Made by a program: the position numbers and the translations under genes. The notes under the pieces were generated by a model. It was not told the origin of the DNA and did no database searches. It worked only from the letters and a program-made list of their open reading frames with translations. This document shows positions 1-9,114 of a stretch of 64,000 nt of DNA, one piece after another. Source of the stretch: Aquimarina sp. ERC-38 (lineage in GTDB: Bacteria > Bacteroidota > Bacteroidia > Flavobacteriales > Flavobacteriaceae); NCBI RefSeq assembly GCF_026222555.1, contig NZ_CP098511.1, forward strand, positions 2,957,501 to 3,021,500, in the 5' to 3' direction. The first letter of the stretch is position 1. Each line of letters opens with the position of its first letter.

Positions 1-689
1 AGTATGATAAAAATGATCAAAGTAATAACTACGGTTGGTACTGTAGTTAAGGTCATATACTTGATATGTGAAAATAATTCTCCCCCTGCCATTGCCGGAG
101 CCAAGTTAGTGGTATCCGACAACGGGGACATCTTATCTCCAAAGTATGCCCCGGAAATCACCGCTCCGGCCGTCATTCCCAAAGATATTCCCAAGGTATC
201 CCCAATGCCAATTAAAGCAATACCCACCGTTGCCGAAGTAGTCCAGGAGCTTCCGGTAGCAATAGAAATTATAGCACAAATGATTACACAGGCAGCCAGA
301 AAGATAGTAGGATTTAAAATTTGTAATCCGTAGTAAATCATGGTTGGAATAATACCACTGATGAGCCAGGTTCCAGCAAGAGAACCTACCATTAATAAAA
401 TAAGTAGTGCCCCAGTAGTTGATTTGATATTATTGGCAACTTCTTCCATCATCTGTTTGTAGGACACTTTATTATAAAAACCAACAATAGCGGCAATAGC
501 GGCACCAAAAATTAGGATAAATTGGTTACTACCACTTAACGCATCGTCACCAAAGGCAAAGCCTACGTTATAGAATAACATACCTACCAAGGCCAAAATA
601 GGAAGTAGTGCTTCCCAAATAGAAAGTTCTTTATTCTTAATAATTAGTTCTTCTTGATTAGAATTATTTGCAGCGGATTCCTGATTCAT
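1..689 (-). CDS. nhaC: Na+/H+ antiporter NhaC family, C-terminal part outside window
   Basis: Reading leftward from ATG at 689 gives an open frame to the window edge (about 229 residues). It has a short polar N-terminus (MNQESAANNSNQEE), a series of hydrophobic helices, and the NhaC hallmark SGAYFGDKMSPLSDTTNLAP near the edge. NhaC proteins exchange Na+ for H+ across the inner membrane for pH and sodium homeostasis, which fits a marine host. The family is about 450-490 residues, so roughly half is missing. The opposite-strand frame at 4-333 is its shadow. Confidence 0.9.
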   Translation of the reverse strand, partial: MNQESAANNSNQEELIIKNKELSIWEALLPILALVGMLFYNVGFAFGDDALSGSNQFILIFGAAIAAIVGFYNKVSYKQMMEEVANNIKSTTGALLILLMVGSLAGTWLISGIIPTMIYYGLQILNPTIFLAACVIICAIISIATGSSWTTSATVGIALIGIGDTLGISLGMTAGAVISGAYFGDKMSPLSDTTNLAPAMAGGELFSHIKYMTLTTVPTVVITLIIFII

Positions 690-981
690 ATTTTTGATTT
701 GTAAAGTAGTAATGTTACAACATTATCTAATTTTATGCAATTAAAAGGTTCTGACAGAAAATTAGAATAAAAGCTTGTAAATGTGTTCAAATGTTAAAAT
801 TAAGTGTATTTTATCGATATTTATTGCTTTTTATCGTGTTAATAAAAATAATGATTTATATTTACACCGTAGAACAAAGCAAAAACATTATTTGACCTAC
901 TAAACTATTGCAACAATTATTGAAAGCCCCAAAATAAATTGATAATTGAAATTGTTTTACAATTAACATTTCGCCCCAAAC

Positions 982-1012
982 AAAAAAGTTCCATACCCCA
1001 AGGAACTTTTTT
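982..1012. terminator. Orphan terminator-like hairpin in a 418-bp gap
   Basis: AAAAAAGTTCC (982-992) and GGAACTTTTTT (1002-1012) form an 11-bp stem with a 9-nt loop, A-tract on one side and T-tract on the other, so it could act on either strand. No coding frame ends just before it on the plus strand, and the minus-strand gene at 689 starts beyond it. The rest of 690-1107 is AT-rich with nothing else recognisable. It may end an unrecognised small RNA. Confidence 0.5.
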
Positions 1013-1107
1013 AGTTTGTGGTAGTTATAATTACTAGAGATATAGCTAATAAAATGTTCTAAATTTTAGTACATTCCAGCTTTATCCAACCTGTCTTTAC
1101 TAGCTTT

Positions 1108-1740
1108 ATGAATAACTCTTTACCAGCCTATTTGGAACTTATTGGCTTATTTATTTTACTTCCGGTAAGCTTTCTATGGTCTTATCCTATTTATATAAAA
1201 ATGGTACTTGTCATCATTGGATTATTATATATCATTATACGATTAAAAAGAGCAGGTGCCATACATTTTGATAAAACGGTTTTAAATCAAAACGCTCCAT
1301 TTTGGAAGCGATTAGGTATACAACTACTTCTATTAATAATAATCACTACCGTATACGTATATATAGAGGCACCGGATAAACTTTTTTCAGTTCCTTTAAA
1401 AAAACCGGGCTTATGGTTGGTTATTTTGGCGGTGTATACCTTTCTATCCGTTTGGCCACAAGAAGTGATCTACCGCACTTATTTCTTTAAACGTTTTGAA
1501 GTTATTTTTAAAAATAAATGGGTACTTATCCTAGTCAACGGATTGCTTTTTTCATTAGCGCATATCTTCTTTAAGAATGTACTGGTGCTCGTATTGACTT
1601 TTATCGGAGGAATTTTATTTGCCTATACCTATTTTACGACCAGATCTACCTTGTTGGTAAGTATTGAACATGCTATCTACGGAAACTGGTTGTTTACCGT
1701 GGGAATGGGGGAGATGCTGGCTTTTCCAGGGGCAGAATGA
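1108..1740 (+). CDS. CPBP-family intramembrane metalloprotease
   Basis: 210 residues with about six hydrophobic segments. The three CPBP (CAAX protease/Abi, PF02517) motifs are visible in order: EVIYRTYFF (EExxxR-like, here QEVIYR), then FSLAHIFFKN, then IEHAIYGNW near the C-terminus. These polar residues are expected to form the metal site inside the membrane. It ends one base before rdgB, which is convergent. Family members act in prenyl-protein processing, bacteriocin self-immunity or unknown membrane proteolysis; the substrate here cannot be told. Confidence 0.8.
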   Translation: MNNSLPAYLELIGLFILLPVSFLWSYPIYIKMVLVIIGLLYIIIRLKRAGAIHFDKTVLNQNAPFWKRLGIQLLLLIIITTVYVYIEAPDKLFSVPLKKPGLWLVILAVYTFLSVWPQEVIYRTYFFKRFEVIFKNKWVLILVNGLLFSLAHIFFKNVLVLVLTFIGGILFAYTYFTTRSTLLVSIEHAIYGNWLFTVGMGEMLAFPGAE

Positions 1741-1741
1741 A

Positions 1742-2326
1742 TTATGAAATGGTGTTTTTTATAAATTCAATCAATTGTGTAAAGGCTTTACCCCTGTGAC
1801 TTATTTTATTTTTTTCCTCTATGCTCAGTTCAGCGAAAGTTTTATCGTAGCCTTCAGGCTGAAAAATAGGATCGTAACCAAATCCCTGGGTACCACTTTT
1901 CTTTTGGGTGATTTTTCCATTACAAATCCCCGTAAAGGTATATTGTTTTCCTTGATGTAATAAAACAATACTGGTGACAAACCGTGCCTTTCGATTAGGA
2001 TGACTCTGCAATTTATGAAGAACTAAATCCATATTTAAGTGAGCGTTACGTTCGGGTCCGGCATATCGAGCCGAATAAACCCCGGGTTCGTTATCCAAAG
2101 CTTCGATTTCAAGTCCGGTATCATCCGCAAAACAGTCCAGATTGTATTTTTCTTTAACAAAAGTAGCTTTTAGTAAAGCGTTCCCTTCTAAAGTTGAAGC
2201 AGTTTCCGGGATATCTTCATGACATTCGATATCAGTCAGGCTTACCAAATCAATTTCCGGAGGAAGTATGGCTTTTACTTCTTTTACTTTATTGTCATTA
2301 TGTGTGGCAAAAACTAATCTATTCAT
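1742..2326 (-). CDS. rdgB: Non-canonical purine NTP pyrophosphatase (RdgB/HAM1)
   Basis: 194 residues, the usual family length. The N-terminal FATHNDNKVKE substrate loop, the FADDTGLEIEALDNEPGVYS block and the C-terminal SHRGKAF motif are all present. The enzyme hydrolyses dITP, XTP and similar deaminated nucleotides to the monophosphate plus pyrophosphate, keeping them out of DNA. It is the last gene of a leftward group after the kdsC-like and DUF2520 genes, 30 bp from kdsC. The plus-strand frame at 1775-1960 is a shadow. Confidence 0.95.
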   Translation of the reverse strand: MNRLVFATHNDNKVKEVKAILPPEIDLVSLTDIECHEDIPETASTLEGNALLKATFVKEKYNLDCFADDTGLEIEALDNEPGVYSARYAGPERNAHLNMDLVLHKLQSHPNRKARFVTSIVLLHQGKQYTFTGICNGKITQKKSGTQGFGYDPIFQPEGYDKTFAELSIEEKNKISHRGKAFTQLIEFIKNTIS

Positions 2327-2356
2327 TGGTAATCTGGTTTGTGTTATAAACCTATT

Positions 2357-2884
2357 TTAGGCTTTTTTTGCATCAAAGTCCCGCATCCACTTTCCCTGAA
2401 CTTTTAAAACCTGTTCAATGACATCGCGAACTGCCCCGTCTCCGCCATTTTTAAAAGAAATATAATTAGATACTTCTCGTACTTCTGCCACAGCGTCCTG
2501 CGGACAGGTAGGCAAACCTACTTTTTTCATGACCGGAATGTCCGGAATATCATCACCCATGTACAATACGTTTTCCGGCTGAATAGTATACTTTTCCACA
2601 TATTCCTTAAACTGATGTATTTTATGGTGGGCTCCTAAAAAAATGTCCGTAATACCCAAAGCAGCAAGGCGGTTCCGAACTCCTTCATTAGTTCCGCCGG
2701 AAATAATACACAGGTTATATCCCTGTAAAAGAGCAGTTTTCATAGCATAACCATCTTTAACATTCATGGTGCGTAATAATTCGCCATGACTGTCAATAGT
2801 AACCCTTCCATCAGTTAACACACCATCTACATCAAAGATAAAGGTGGTAATATGCTTTAAATATTCTTTATAACTTTTCTCCAT
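2357..2884 (-). CDS. kdsC: KdsC-type HAD phosphatase (3-deoxy-D-manno-octulosonate 8-phosphate phosphatase)
   Basis: 175 residues. The HAD motif I FIFDVDGVLTDGRV is at about residues 16-29, a motif II-like ISGGTNEGVRNR follows, and MGDDIPDIPVM supplies the acidic motif. This is the C0-type HAD subfamily without a cap domain, which works as a tetramer. KdsC releases phosphate from Kdo-8-P in lipopolysaccharide core synthesis. The start overlaps the end of the DUF2520 gene by 17 bp, so the two are probably co-translated. A related sugar-phosphate phosphatase role cannot be excluded. Confidence 0.85.
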   Translation of the reverse strand: MEKSYKEYLKHITTFIFDVDGVLTDGRVTIDSHGELLRTMNVKDGYAMKTALLQGYNLCIISGGTNEGVRNRLAALGITDIFLGAHHKIHQFKEYVEKYTIQPENVLYMGDDIPDIPVMKKVGLPTCPQDAVAEVREVSNYISFKNGGDGAVRDVIEQVLKVQGKWMRDFDAKKA

Positions 2885-3629
2885 AATAATTCTGAATGGC
2901 TTCCGTAAGTATTCTATAAATCAATTGCTGGTGCGAAGGTAATAGCTTCAAATGATTTTCTATAGTTTTATTGTCTTTTCTGATAGCAGGACCGGTTTGT
3001 GAAGTGCCGGACAAAGTCTTCAACCCATTCTGCATGGTTTTTTTAATTAGCGGAATCAGTAATTCATACGGTACCTGATGTTCTTCACAAATATCATGGC
3101 TGATAGTCATCAGGTGATTTACAAAATTGTTACTAAATACTGCAGCAATATGAAGCTGTTTTCGCTGTGCGGAAGACAAATGATAAACCCTTGGTGAAAT
3201 TTGTAAACTAAGTTTTTTTAAAAGTTGAAATAATGAAGTATTTGAAGCTTCTAAACAAAAGGGAATTTCGCTTGCCTCTACAGTTGCTTCCGAAGAAAAA
3301 GTTTGCAACGGGTACCAAACACCCCGATTAGGTTGTTCTTTTAATATATCTATATCCGTCGCACCTGAGGTATGTACCGTACCTACTTCTTTAAAAGGAA
3401 TTTGACCAGCAACCTCTTCAATTGCCCGATCTGCTACGGCAATGAGATACAGGTCTGCTTCTTTCAATTGATTAGTATTGGATATAATGGTATTTTGGTT
3501 TTGTGCTTCGTGTAGTTGTCTTCCTTTTCGGTTATAACATTGTATAATTTCTACCTTAGGAAGTTGTTCTAATTCGCGGTAAAAAAAACGGGCAACCGGT
3601 CCCGCTCCTAATATGGATATCCGTATCAT
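2868..3629 (-). CDS. Rossmann-fold protein with DUF2520 (F420/NADP reductase-like)
   Basis: 253 residues. The N-terminus ISILGAGPVARFFYRELEQ is a dinucleotide-binding GxGxxA/G motif followed by a beta-alpha-beta pattern. The remainder (SSAQRKQLHIAAVFSNNFVN) matches the DUF2520 C-terminal helical domain known from this family. Substrate is unknown. In flavobacteria this gene commonly precedes a kdsC-like HAD gene, as here, with a 17-bp overlap. Upstream is a divergent promoter region shared with ccsBA. Confidence 0.8.
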   Translation of the reverse strand: MIRISILGAGPVARFFYRELEQLPKVEIIQCYNRKGRQLHEAQNQNTIISNTNQLKEADLYLIAVADRAIEEVAGQIPFKEVGTVHTSGATDIDILKEQPNRGVWYPLQTFSSEATVEASEIPFCLEASNTSLFQLLKKLSLQISPRVYHLSSAQRKQLHIAAVFSNNFVNHLMTISHDICEEHQVPYELLIPLIKKTMQNGLKTLSGTSQTGPAIRKDNKTIENHLKLLPSHQQLIYRILTEAIQNYYGEKL

Positions 3630-3757
3630 TCGGTAAAAATAAGGAACCTTTTAAAATCCATCTTTCTTCTTTTATGCTTAAGTTATTTTAAATGTCTCAA
3701 CATCTGTTAAAACCGGAAATACGCTAGGTCTTTCAAGGTTAATCCTTGATAATGTCG

Positions 3758-3765
3758 TAAATTTG
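3758..3765 (+). promoter_or_regulatory. -7 box TAAATTTG upstream of ccsBA
   Basis: TAAATTTG matches the Bacteroidota -7 consensus TAnnTTTG and lies 20 bp before the ccsBA ATG, giving a very short leader. No clean TTG at the expected -33 spacing was found, so the assignment rests on the -7 box only. Confidence 0.4.
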
Positions 3766-3785
3766 CATAGCAAAAAAAAGAGCAG

Positions 3786-6700
3786 ATGCAAAAGAAATTA
3801 GCGAGAATCCTTTTTTCAACCCGCCTTATGGCACTTTTGTTTATCATCTTTGCAATTTCGATGGGGGTAGGCACCTTTATAGAAGACGGATATGGCACTC
3901 CGGCTGCCCGAATTTGGATTTATAACACCTGGTGGTTTGAAGCTATTATGGTTTTTTTCTTACTTAATTTTTGTGGTAATATCGTACGTTTTCAATTATA
4001 TAAAAAAGAGAAATGGGCTACTTTATTATTACACCTTTCCTTTATACTTATTATCGTAGGGGCGTTTGTTACCCGGTATATTAGTTATGAAGGGGTAATG
4101 CCCATACGAGAAGGGGAAACTACATCACAATTTTTATCCGAAAAAACCTATTTGACGGTATTTTTAGATGGCGAAATCAACGGCGAAGCTAAAAGAAGGG
4201 TAGTTGAGAAACCCTTAGAACTTTCGGCTGCGACCGATAATGATTTTGTCTTAGAGACAGATTACAATCAACAACCAGTTACTATCTCCTATATTGACTA
4301 TATTGAAGGAGCAGAATTAGCACTAGTAGAAGATGAAAACGGGGATCAATATTTGAAAATTGTAGAAGCGGGGGACGGGCAACGCCACGATCATTTTATT
4401 AAAGAAGGGGAAGTTTCAAATATTCATAACATCCTGGTCTCTTTTAATAATCAGACAAAAGGGGCGATTAATATTGTATATAAAGATGATCAGTATTTTA
4501 TAGAATCCCCCTTTGAAGGAACTTTTATGCGAATGGCAGACCAGCAGCGGGGTACTCTGGTAAAAGATAGTATTCAACCGCTAATGCTCCGGTCTTTATA
4601 TCAAACCGGGGGGATGCAATTTGTAATCCCGGATCCAGTCACCCGCGGTATTTATGATGTGATTTCTACCGAAATTAAAGATCAAAATCAGCAGAATGCA
4701 CTTATTGTAAATGTGGAGACAAACGGAACATCTAAAGTTGTTAAACTACTAGGAGGTAAAGGTTTTGCCAATGATATGGAAAAAATAAGCCTGGGCGGAC
4801 TAGAGATGTACCTAACTTTTGGTTCTAAAAAATTAGAATTGCCCTTTGCGCTAAAACTAAATGATTTTATCGCTGAAAAATATCCGGGTACAACGGATGT
4901 TTATAAATCCTATAAAAGTAAAGTTGAAATTGTAGAAGAAGGTAAAACTGAACCCTATGACATTTATATGAACCATGTGTTAGATCATCAGGGATATCGT
5001 TTTTTTCAGGCTTCTTTTCAACCGGATGAAAAGGGTACGGTATTATCAGTAAGCCATGATTATTGGGGCACTATGATTACCTACGCTGGTTATATGTTGC
5101 TATATTTAGGGATGATTTTGATCCTATTTACCAGGGGTTCACGGTTTAAAGACCTGGATGTTATGTTAAATAAAATAAAGGCAAAAAAGCAGGCCTTAAC
5201 TTTATTACTTTTATCTTTTGGACTTACGGTTTCGGCTCAAAATGATACTATTCCTCCGTCAAGCGTTCCTGCAACTACTTCGATACATACGGATCATACT
5301 CAAACCCTCCCTGGAAAAAGACAACTTGATTCTATCATCAAAGCTAATGTGGTGCCAAAAGAACATGCTGAAAAATTTGGTAGCCTTGTGATCCAGGATG
5401 AACGCGGAAGAATGAAACCGGTAAATACTTTTTCTTCGGAATTATTACGGAAATTGAGTAAAAAAGATTCGTATGAAGGATTAACCGCCGATCAGGTTTT
5501 TGTTTCGATGATTCAGAACCCGTTTTTGTGGTATAGCGTACCTATTATAGAGCTAAAAAGGGAGAATGATAGTATTCGTAAAATCTTAGGAGTTCCTTCT
5601 ACGGATAAAACGGTTTCCCTGATTGATTTGATGAACCCGGACGGATCGTATAAGTTAGCTCCTTACCTGGAACGTGCCAGTAAAACCAATACTCCTAGTA
5701 ACTTTGAAAAGGACTATTTAAAGACGCATGAAAAGTTTTATTTATTGAATCAGGCGTTAAGCGGAGGGATTTTAAAAGTTTTCCCGGTTCCCGGGGATGC
5801 TAGTAACAAATGGGTATCAGTTCCTGAATTAAACGAACATCAATTTTCAGGAATGGATTCGGTATACACCCGGCAAATTATTCCTATTTATCGGCAAGCA
5901 TTGGCAGAGGCTAAAACTTCCGGGGATTATAGTAAACCGGATCAATATGTAGAAAGTATAAAAAGTTTTCAAAAGAAATTCGGTAGCGAAGTCTTACCTA
6001 CGGATCAAAAGATACAAGCGGAGATTGCTTTAAATAAATACGATATTTTTAAAAACCTTTATCGATTTTATGGAGTTGCAGGATTACTGCTTTTGATTGT
6101 GGTGATCGTTCGTATTTTTAAGGATACTAAGGTGGTAAAAGGCCTGGTTTACGCCATGTTAAGCCTGGTGATCCTTTTATTTATGTTACATACTTCAGGA
6201 TTAATTATCCGGTGGTATGTATCAGGACATGCTCCATGGAGTGATGCTTATGAATCTATGATCTATGTAGCCTGGGCAACGGTAGCTTTAGGTCTAGCCT
6301 TCGGGCGAAAAAGTCATTTAACGGTTGCGGCAACGGCTTTTGTTGCCGCTATCATCTTGTTCTTTGCTCATGAAAACTGGACGGACCCGGCAATAGCTAA
6401 TTTGCAACCGGTACTGGATTCTTATTGGGTATTAATTCATGTATCTATTATTGTAGGGAGTTACGGACCTTTCTTTGTAGGGGCTATTTTAGGCGTTTTA
6501 GCTTTACTTTTAATGATTTTGACCACTACTTCTAATAAGAAAAAAATGGATTTAAACATTAAGGAATTAACGGTCATAAACGAAATGGCGCTAACTATTG
6601 GTTTAGTAATGCTGACCATTGGAAACTTTTTAGGAGGAATGTGGGCAAACGAAAGTTGGGGTCGGTACTGGGGTTGGGACCCAAAAGAAACCTGGGCGTT

Positions 6701-6971
6701 GATCAGTATTATGGTATACGCGTTTGTTATTCATATGCGATTAGTGCCCGGACTTCGCGGACGATGGTTTTTCAACTTAATGTCCGTAGCCGCGGTGGGA
6801 TCAATTCTTATGACTTATTTTGGGGTGAATTTTTATTTAAAAGGATTGCACTCTTATGCCAGTGGAGACCAGGTAGTCACTCCATCTTCGGTATATTATA
6901 GTGTGGTGGTATTAGCTATTCTAGGTACAGTTTCTTATTGGAGATACACTAAGTATTATAAGAAAAGCTGA
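3786..6971 (+). CDS. ccsBA: Fused cytochrome c biogenesis protein CcsBA (ResB-CcsA)
   Basis: 1061 residues. The N-terminal part has early transmembrane helices (from about residue 15) and a large periplasmic ResB/CcsB region. A helix near residue 430-455 precedes a second periplasmic section. The C-terminal third is CcsA with at least six helices and the tryptophan-rich haem-handling motif WGRYWGWDPKETW at about residues 958-970. System II cytochrome c synthetase exports haem and attaches it to CXXCH apocytochromes. A fused CcsBA is usual in Bacteroidota. It is monocistronic here, on the opposite strand to the DUF2520 gene. Confidence 0.93.
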   Translation: MQKKLARILFSTRLMALLFIIFAISMGVGTFIEDGYGTPAARIWIYNTWWFEAIMVFFLLNFCGNIVRFQLYKKEKWATLLLHLSFILIIVGAFVTRYISYEGVMPIREGETTSQFLSEKTYLTVFLDGEINGEAKRRVVEKPLELSAATDNDFVLETDYNQQPVTISYIDYIEGAELALVEDENGDQYLKIVEAGDGQRHDHFIKEGEVSNIHNILVSFNNQTKGAINIVYKDDQYFIESPFEGTFMRMADQQRGTLVKDSIQPLMLRSLYQTGGMQFVIPDPVTRGIYDVISTEIKDQNQQNALIVNVETNGTSKVVKLLGGKGFANDMEKISLGGLEMYLTFGSKKLELPFALKLNDFIAEKYPGTTDVYKSYKSKVEIVEEGKTEPYDIYMNHVLDHQGYRFFQASFQPDEKGTVLSVSHDYWGTMITYAGYMLLYLGMILILFTRGSRFKDLDVMLNKIKAKKQALTLLLLSFGLTVSAQNDTIPPSSVPATTSIHTDHTQTLPGKRQLDSIIKANVVPKEHAEKFGSLVIQDERGRMKPVNTFSSELLRKLSKKDSYEGLTADQVFVSMIQNPFLWYSVPIIELKRENDSIRKILGVPSTDKTVSLIDLMNPDGSYKLAPYLERASKTNTPSNFEKDYLKTHEKFYLLNQALSGGILKVFPVPGDASNKWVSVPELNEHQFSGMDSVYTRQIIPIYRQALAEAKTSGDYSKPDQYVESIKSFQKKFGSEVLPTDQKIQAEIALNKYDIFKNLYRFYGVAGLLLLIVVIVRIFKDTKVVKGLVYAMLSLVILLFMLHTSGLIIRWYVSGHAPWSDAYESMIYVAWATVALGLAFGRKSHLTVAATAFVAAIILFFAHENWTDPAIANLQPVLDSYWVLIHVSIIVGSYGPFFVGAILGVLALLLMILTTTSNKKKMDLNIKELTVINEMALTIGLVMLTIGNFLGGMWANESWGRYWGWDPKETWALISIMVYAFVIHMRLVPGLRGRWFFNLMSVAAVGSILMTYFGVNFYLKGLHSYASGDQVVTPSSVYYSVVVLAILGTVSYWRYTKYYKKS

Positions 6972-7100
6972 TGATTCATTTTAAACTAAATGGAAGAACC
7001 TGATGAAAGGTATTTAACCTGTTATTTTTTCAGATTGAAAACTGATTTTCAGTTTCTTATTATAGCTTGGAATTTGATTATAAAATTAATTTTAAAATTG

Positions 7101-7131
7101 TTGCAAGATAGGCACATAAAACATACATTTG
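7101..7131 (+). promoter_or_regulatory. Bacteroidota-type promoter of tRNA-Ser
   Basis: TTG at 7101-7103 and TACATTTG at 7124-7131 are separated by 20 nt, an exact match to the Bacteroidota -33/-7 consensus. The start site would lie near 7138, about 40 nt before the mature tRNA. Confidence 0.75.
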
Positions 7132-7178
7132 CATCCGCATAATTGATATGCAGACGATCATTTACAAGTTGAAAAATA

Positions 7179-7262
7179 GGAGAGGTGCCAGAGTGGTAAT
7201 GGAGCAGATTGCTAATCTGTCAACGCGTAAGTGTTGCCGGGGTTCGAATCCCCGTCTCTCCG
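7179..7262 (+). tRNA. tRNA-Ser (GCT)
   Basis: The acceptor stem GGAGAGG pairs with TCTCTCC (one G-T), the discriminator is G, the anticodon loop is centred on GCT at 7211-7213, a long variable arm (CAACGCGTAAGTGTTG) follows, and the T arm CGGGGTTCGAATCCCCG is perfect. The long variable arm confirms a class II serine tRNA reading AGC/AGT. Confidence 0.95.
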
Positions 7263-7352
7263 CTTTAATTTATTTAAAATTAGATAGTAATTATTAGTTT
7301 AACTAAATAATTTAAAATAGATTTGCAAACTGAAAATTTTAGATAACCAGAT

Positions 7353-7427
7353 CGGGGTGTAGTCCTGTATTAATTACAGGATAAACCCCTTCCAGTTATC
7401 GCGCCGCGTTTGGGATGCGGAGGTTGT
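7353..7427 (+). pseudogene. Decayed tRNA-Pro (TGG) copy with a D-arm insertion
   Basis: A 26-bp direct repeat (7337-7362 and again at 7557-7582) starts both this copy and the intact tRNA-Pro. This copy opens with CGGGGTGTAG, then carries about 32 nt of foreign sequence with a small palindrome (TCCTGTA, spacer, TACAGGA), resumes with the anticodon arm GCCGCGTTTGGGATGCGG, and loses the T arm and 3' acceptor. It cannot form a cloverleaf. A -7 box TAGATTTG lies at 7318-7325 just upstream, so this copy still has promoter-like sequence. Confidence 0.7.
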
Positions 7428-7573
7428 TATGCTTAAGGCTTGACCGCTATAAAAAACTTAATACATTTCGTTGTAGCGATTGTATTGAATAAATTGAATT
7501 ATTAAAACGTGTTGTATTTGTACTAAGTTTTAAAACTGGTAGTCAGATAAAACAAAATTTTAGATAACCAGAT

Positions 7574-7648
7574 CGGGGTGTAGCGTAGCCCGGTTATCGC
7601 GCCGCGTTTGGGACGCGGAGGTCGCAGGTTCGAATCCTGCCACCCCGA
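7574..7648 (+). tRNA. tRNA-Pro (TGG), integration target
   Basis: The acceptor CGGGGTG pairs perfectly with CACCCCG (7641-7647), the anticodon stem is CCGCG/CGCGG with TGG at 7609-7611, the T arm is GCAGGTTCGAATCCTGC, and the discriminator is A. The gene is intact because the left attachment core restores its 3' end. It is the attB of the 27-kb element. Confidence 0.95.
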
Positions 7649-7650
7649 CA
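7625..7650 (+). repeat. attL core (26-bp tRNA-Pro 3' end)
   Basis: The string from CAGGTTCGAA to CCCCGACA is repeated without mismatch at 34815-34840. It covers the T arm and 3' acceptor strand of tRNA-Pro, the standard target of tyrosine integrases. Confidence 0.9.
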
Positions 7651-7686
7651 AATTTTAATGTTGATTTACAGTAAATTAGCATTAAG

Positions 7687-8988
7687 ATGAATAATAAGAA
7701 GCTAAAGGTGGCAGTTGAAGTGGCAGTAAGCCAGTTCGCTGCTAAATTTAGATTAGTAAATAAAGATCAATTTCAGGATATGCCCCTATTCAAGAAAGCG
7801 AGATTTGTTCACTCTGAAGGAACTACAAAAGGAAGTTACATTCTATTCTACGTTTGGGATGTTCAAAAAGGTGATCTTACCCGCAAGCGTTTAGCAATTC
7901 CGCAACAGTACAAAACATTAGAACAGCAAAAGGCTTTTGCTAAAGTTCGTTGTAAACAAATAGATAGACTTCTAAAAGAAGGGTATCATATTGATCGAAA
8001 CAAACAAAAGCTACAACAGCAGGATTCAGCAGATAATTCCTCAAATCAAACGATTAAAGAACCTGTAAAATTAAAAGAACGTGTTACTATAGATAAAGCT
8101 ATCACATCATTAGTAGCTATAAGAATTGCTAAAAAGTATAGTGAAAACGGTATCAATACTTATAGAAAAGAATTGAAAGCTTTTCTTAAGTGGGGTCAGG
8201 TTAAAAAGAAACCTTTGAAATTTATCGATGATATTACCTTTTCCATTATACAAGATTATCAATTATACATATTAACAGAACTTAAAAATGAATCTAAAAC
8301 TCATAATAATAAAATAGGAGTAATCAGCGCATTTTATAGTGATTGTATTAAACAGGAATGGATTGATAAAGAAAACAATCCATTTGAAAAGGTCGATGAA
8401 TTACCAACAAATTACGGTACAAAAAATAAACCTTATACCAACGATCAGATAAAAGAAATAAAGGAGTATGTTTTACAAACAAACCCTTATCTATGGAATT
8501 TCATTGCATTTATTTATTACTCCTTTCTACGTCCCAATGAACTTAAGGCTTTAAAGGTTTCTGATATTGACCTTAAAAATAATATCATTAAAGTTTGGGT
8601 TGAAGGAACAAAAGGCAAAAGATGTGATGTATTACCTATAGCACCCGCTTTACGCGAGGTCATTTTAAAAATGAATATAGATCAGTACCCAGGTAACTAT
8701 TTTCTATTTGGAAGTAAAAAAGAGCCTTCATTTGAAAAGCTAGGAAAAAATTATATTACTAAAAACTATTTAAGAGTAAAAAAACATTTTGGTATAGACG
8801 AAAATAAAGATTATACTATTTATGGTTTTAAACATACGGCTTGTGTAAATTGGTATAAAGCTGAAAAAGATATTGTTAAGATTCAAAAGATGTGTAGGCA
8901 TAAGAGTGTAACTATGACTGAACGTTATCTCAAGTCTCTAGGTTTATTAGAAGAAGAAAATGCAGTGGCACTTTTACCAGAAATTTAA
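7687..8988 (+). CDS. int: Tyrosine recombinase (phage integrase)
   Basis: 433 residues. An N-terminal arm-binding and core-binding region is followed by the catalytic domain: FLRPNELKALKVSDIDL contains the first catalytic Arg, GFKHTACVNWYK stands for the second box with Lys where many enzymes have Arg, CRHKSVTMTERYL contributes His and the nucleophilic Tyr. The KHT variant is common in Bacteroidota integrases. It lies 37 bp from the tRNA-Pro attL, reading inwards, and should catalyse integration and excision at the 26-bp core. A later start is possible because the first codons contain the repeat GTGGCAGT described separately. Confidence 0.92.
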   Translation: MNNKKLKVAVEVAVSQFAAKFRLVNKDQFQDMPLFKKARFVHSEGTTKGSYILFYVWDVQKGDLTRKRLAIPQQYKTLEQQKAFAKVRCKQIDRLLKEGYHIDRNKQKLQQQDSADNSSNQTIKEPVKLKERVTIDKAITSLVAIRIAKKYSENGINTYRKELKAFLKWGQVKKKPLKFIDDITFSIIQDYQLYILTELKNESKTHNNKIGVISAFYSDCIKQEWIDKENNPFEKVDELPTNYGTKNKPYTNDQIKEIKEYVLQTNPYLWNFIAFIYYSFLRPNELKALKVSDIDLKNNIIKVWVEGTKGKRCDVLPIAPALREVILKMNIDQYPGNYFLFGSKKEPSFEKLGKNYITKNYLRVKKHFGIDENKDYTIYGFKHTACVNWYKAEKDIVKIQKMCRHKSVTMTERYLKSLGLLEEENAVALLPEI

Positions 8989-9007
8989 AATTTTAAAAAA
9001 CGTAAAA

Positions 9008-9038
9008 ACTACACGACTACATTGACTACATGACTACA
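9008..9038. repeat. Left cluster of GACTACA repeats
   Basis: ACTACAC at 9008 is followed by GACTACA at 9015, 9024 and 9032, spaced 8-9 bp apart. The same word recurs around 31485-31616 near the VapE gene, in both orientations. Confidence 0.6.
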
Positions 9039-9058
9039 GCTATTATAAAAAATTATAA

Positions 9059-9087
9059 AAGGCTTTCAAATTAATGAAAGCCTTTTT
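9059..9087. terminator. Bidirectional terminator after integrase
   Basis: AAGGCTTTC and GAAAGCCTT form a stem around AAATTAAT, followed by TTTTTT. It lies between the integrase (+) and the convergent lipoprotein gene (-). Confidence 0.8.
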
Positions 9088-9114
9088 TGTAATTATTAAT
9101 TAATGTATCTATTT

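Noticed and set aside
4..333. Plus-strand frame at the left edge
   Set aside because: It is the shadow of the NhaC gene; the opposite strand carries the DTTNLAP hallmark and normal protein text.
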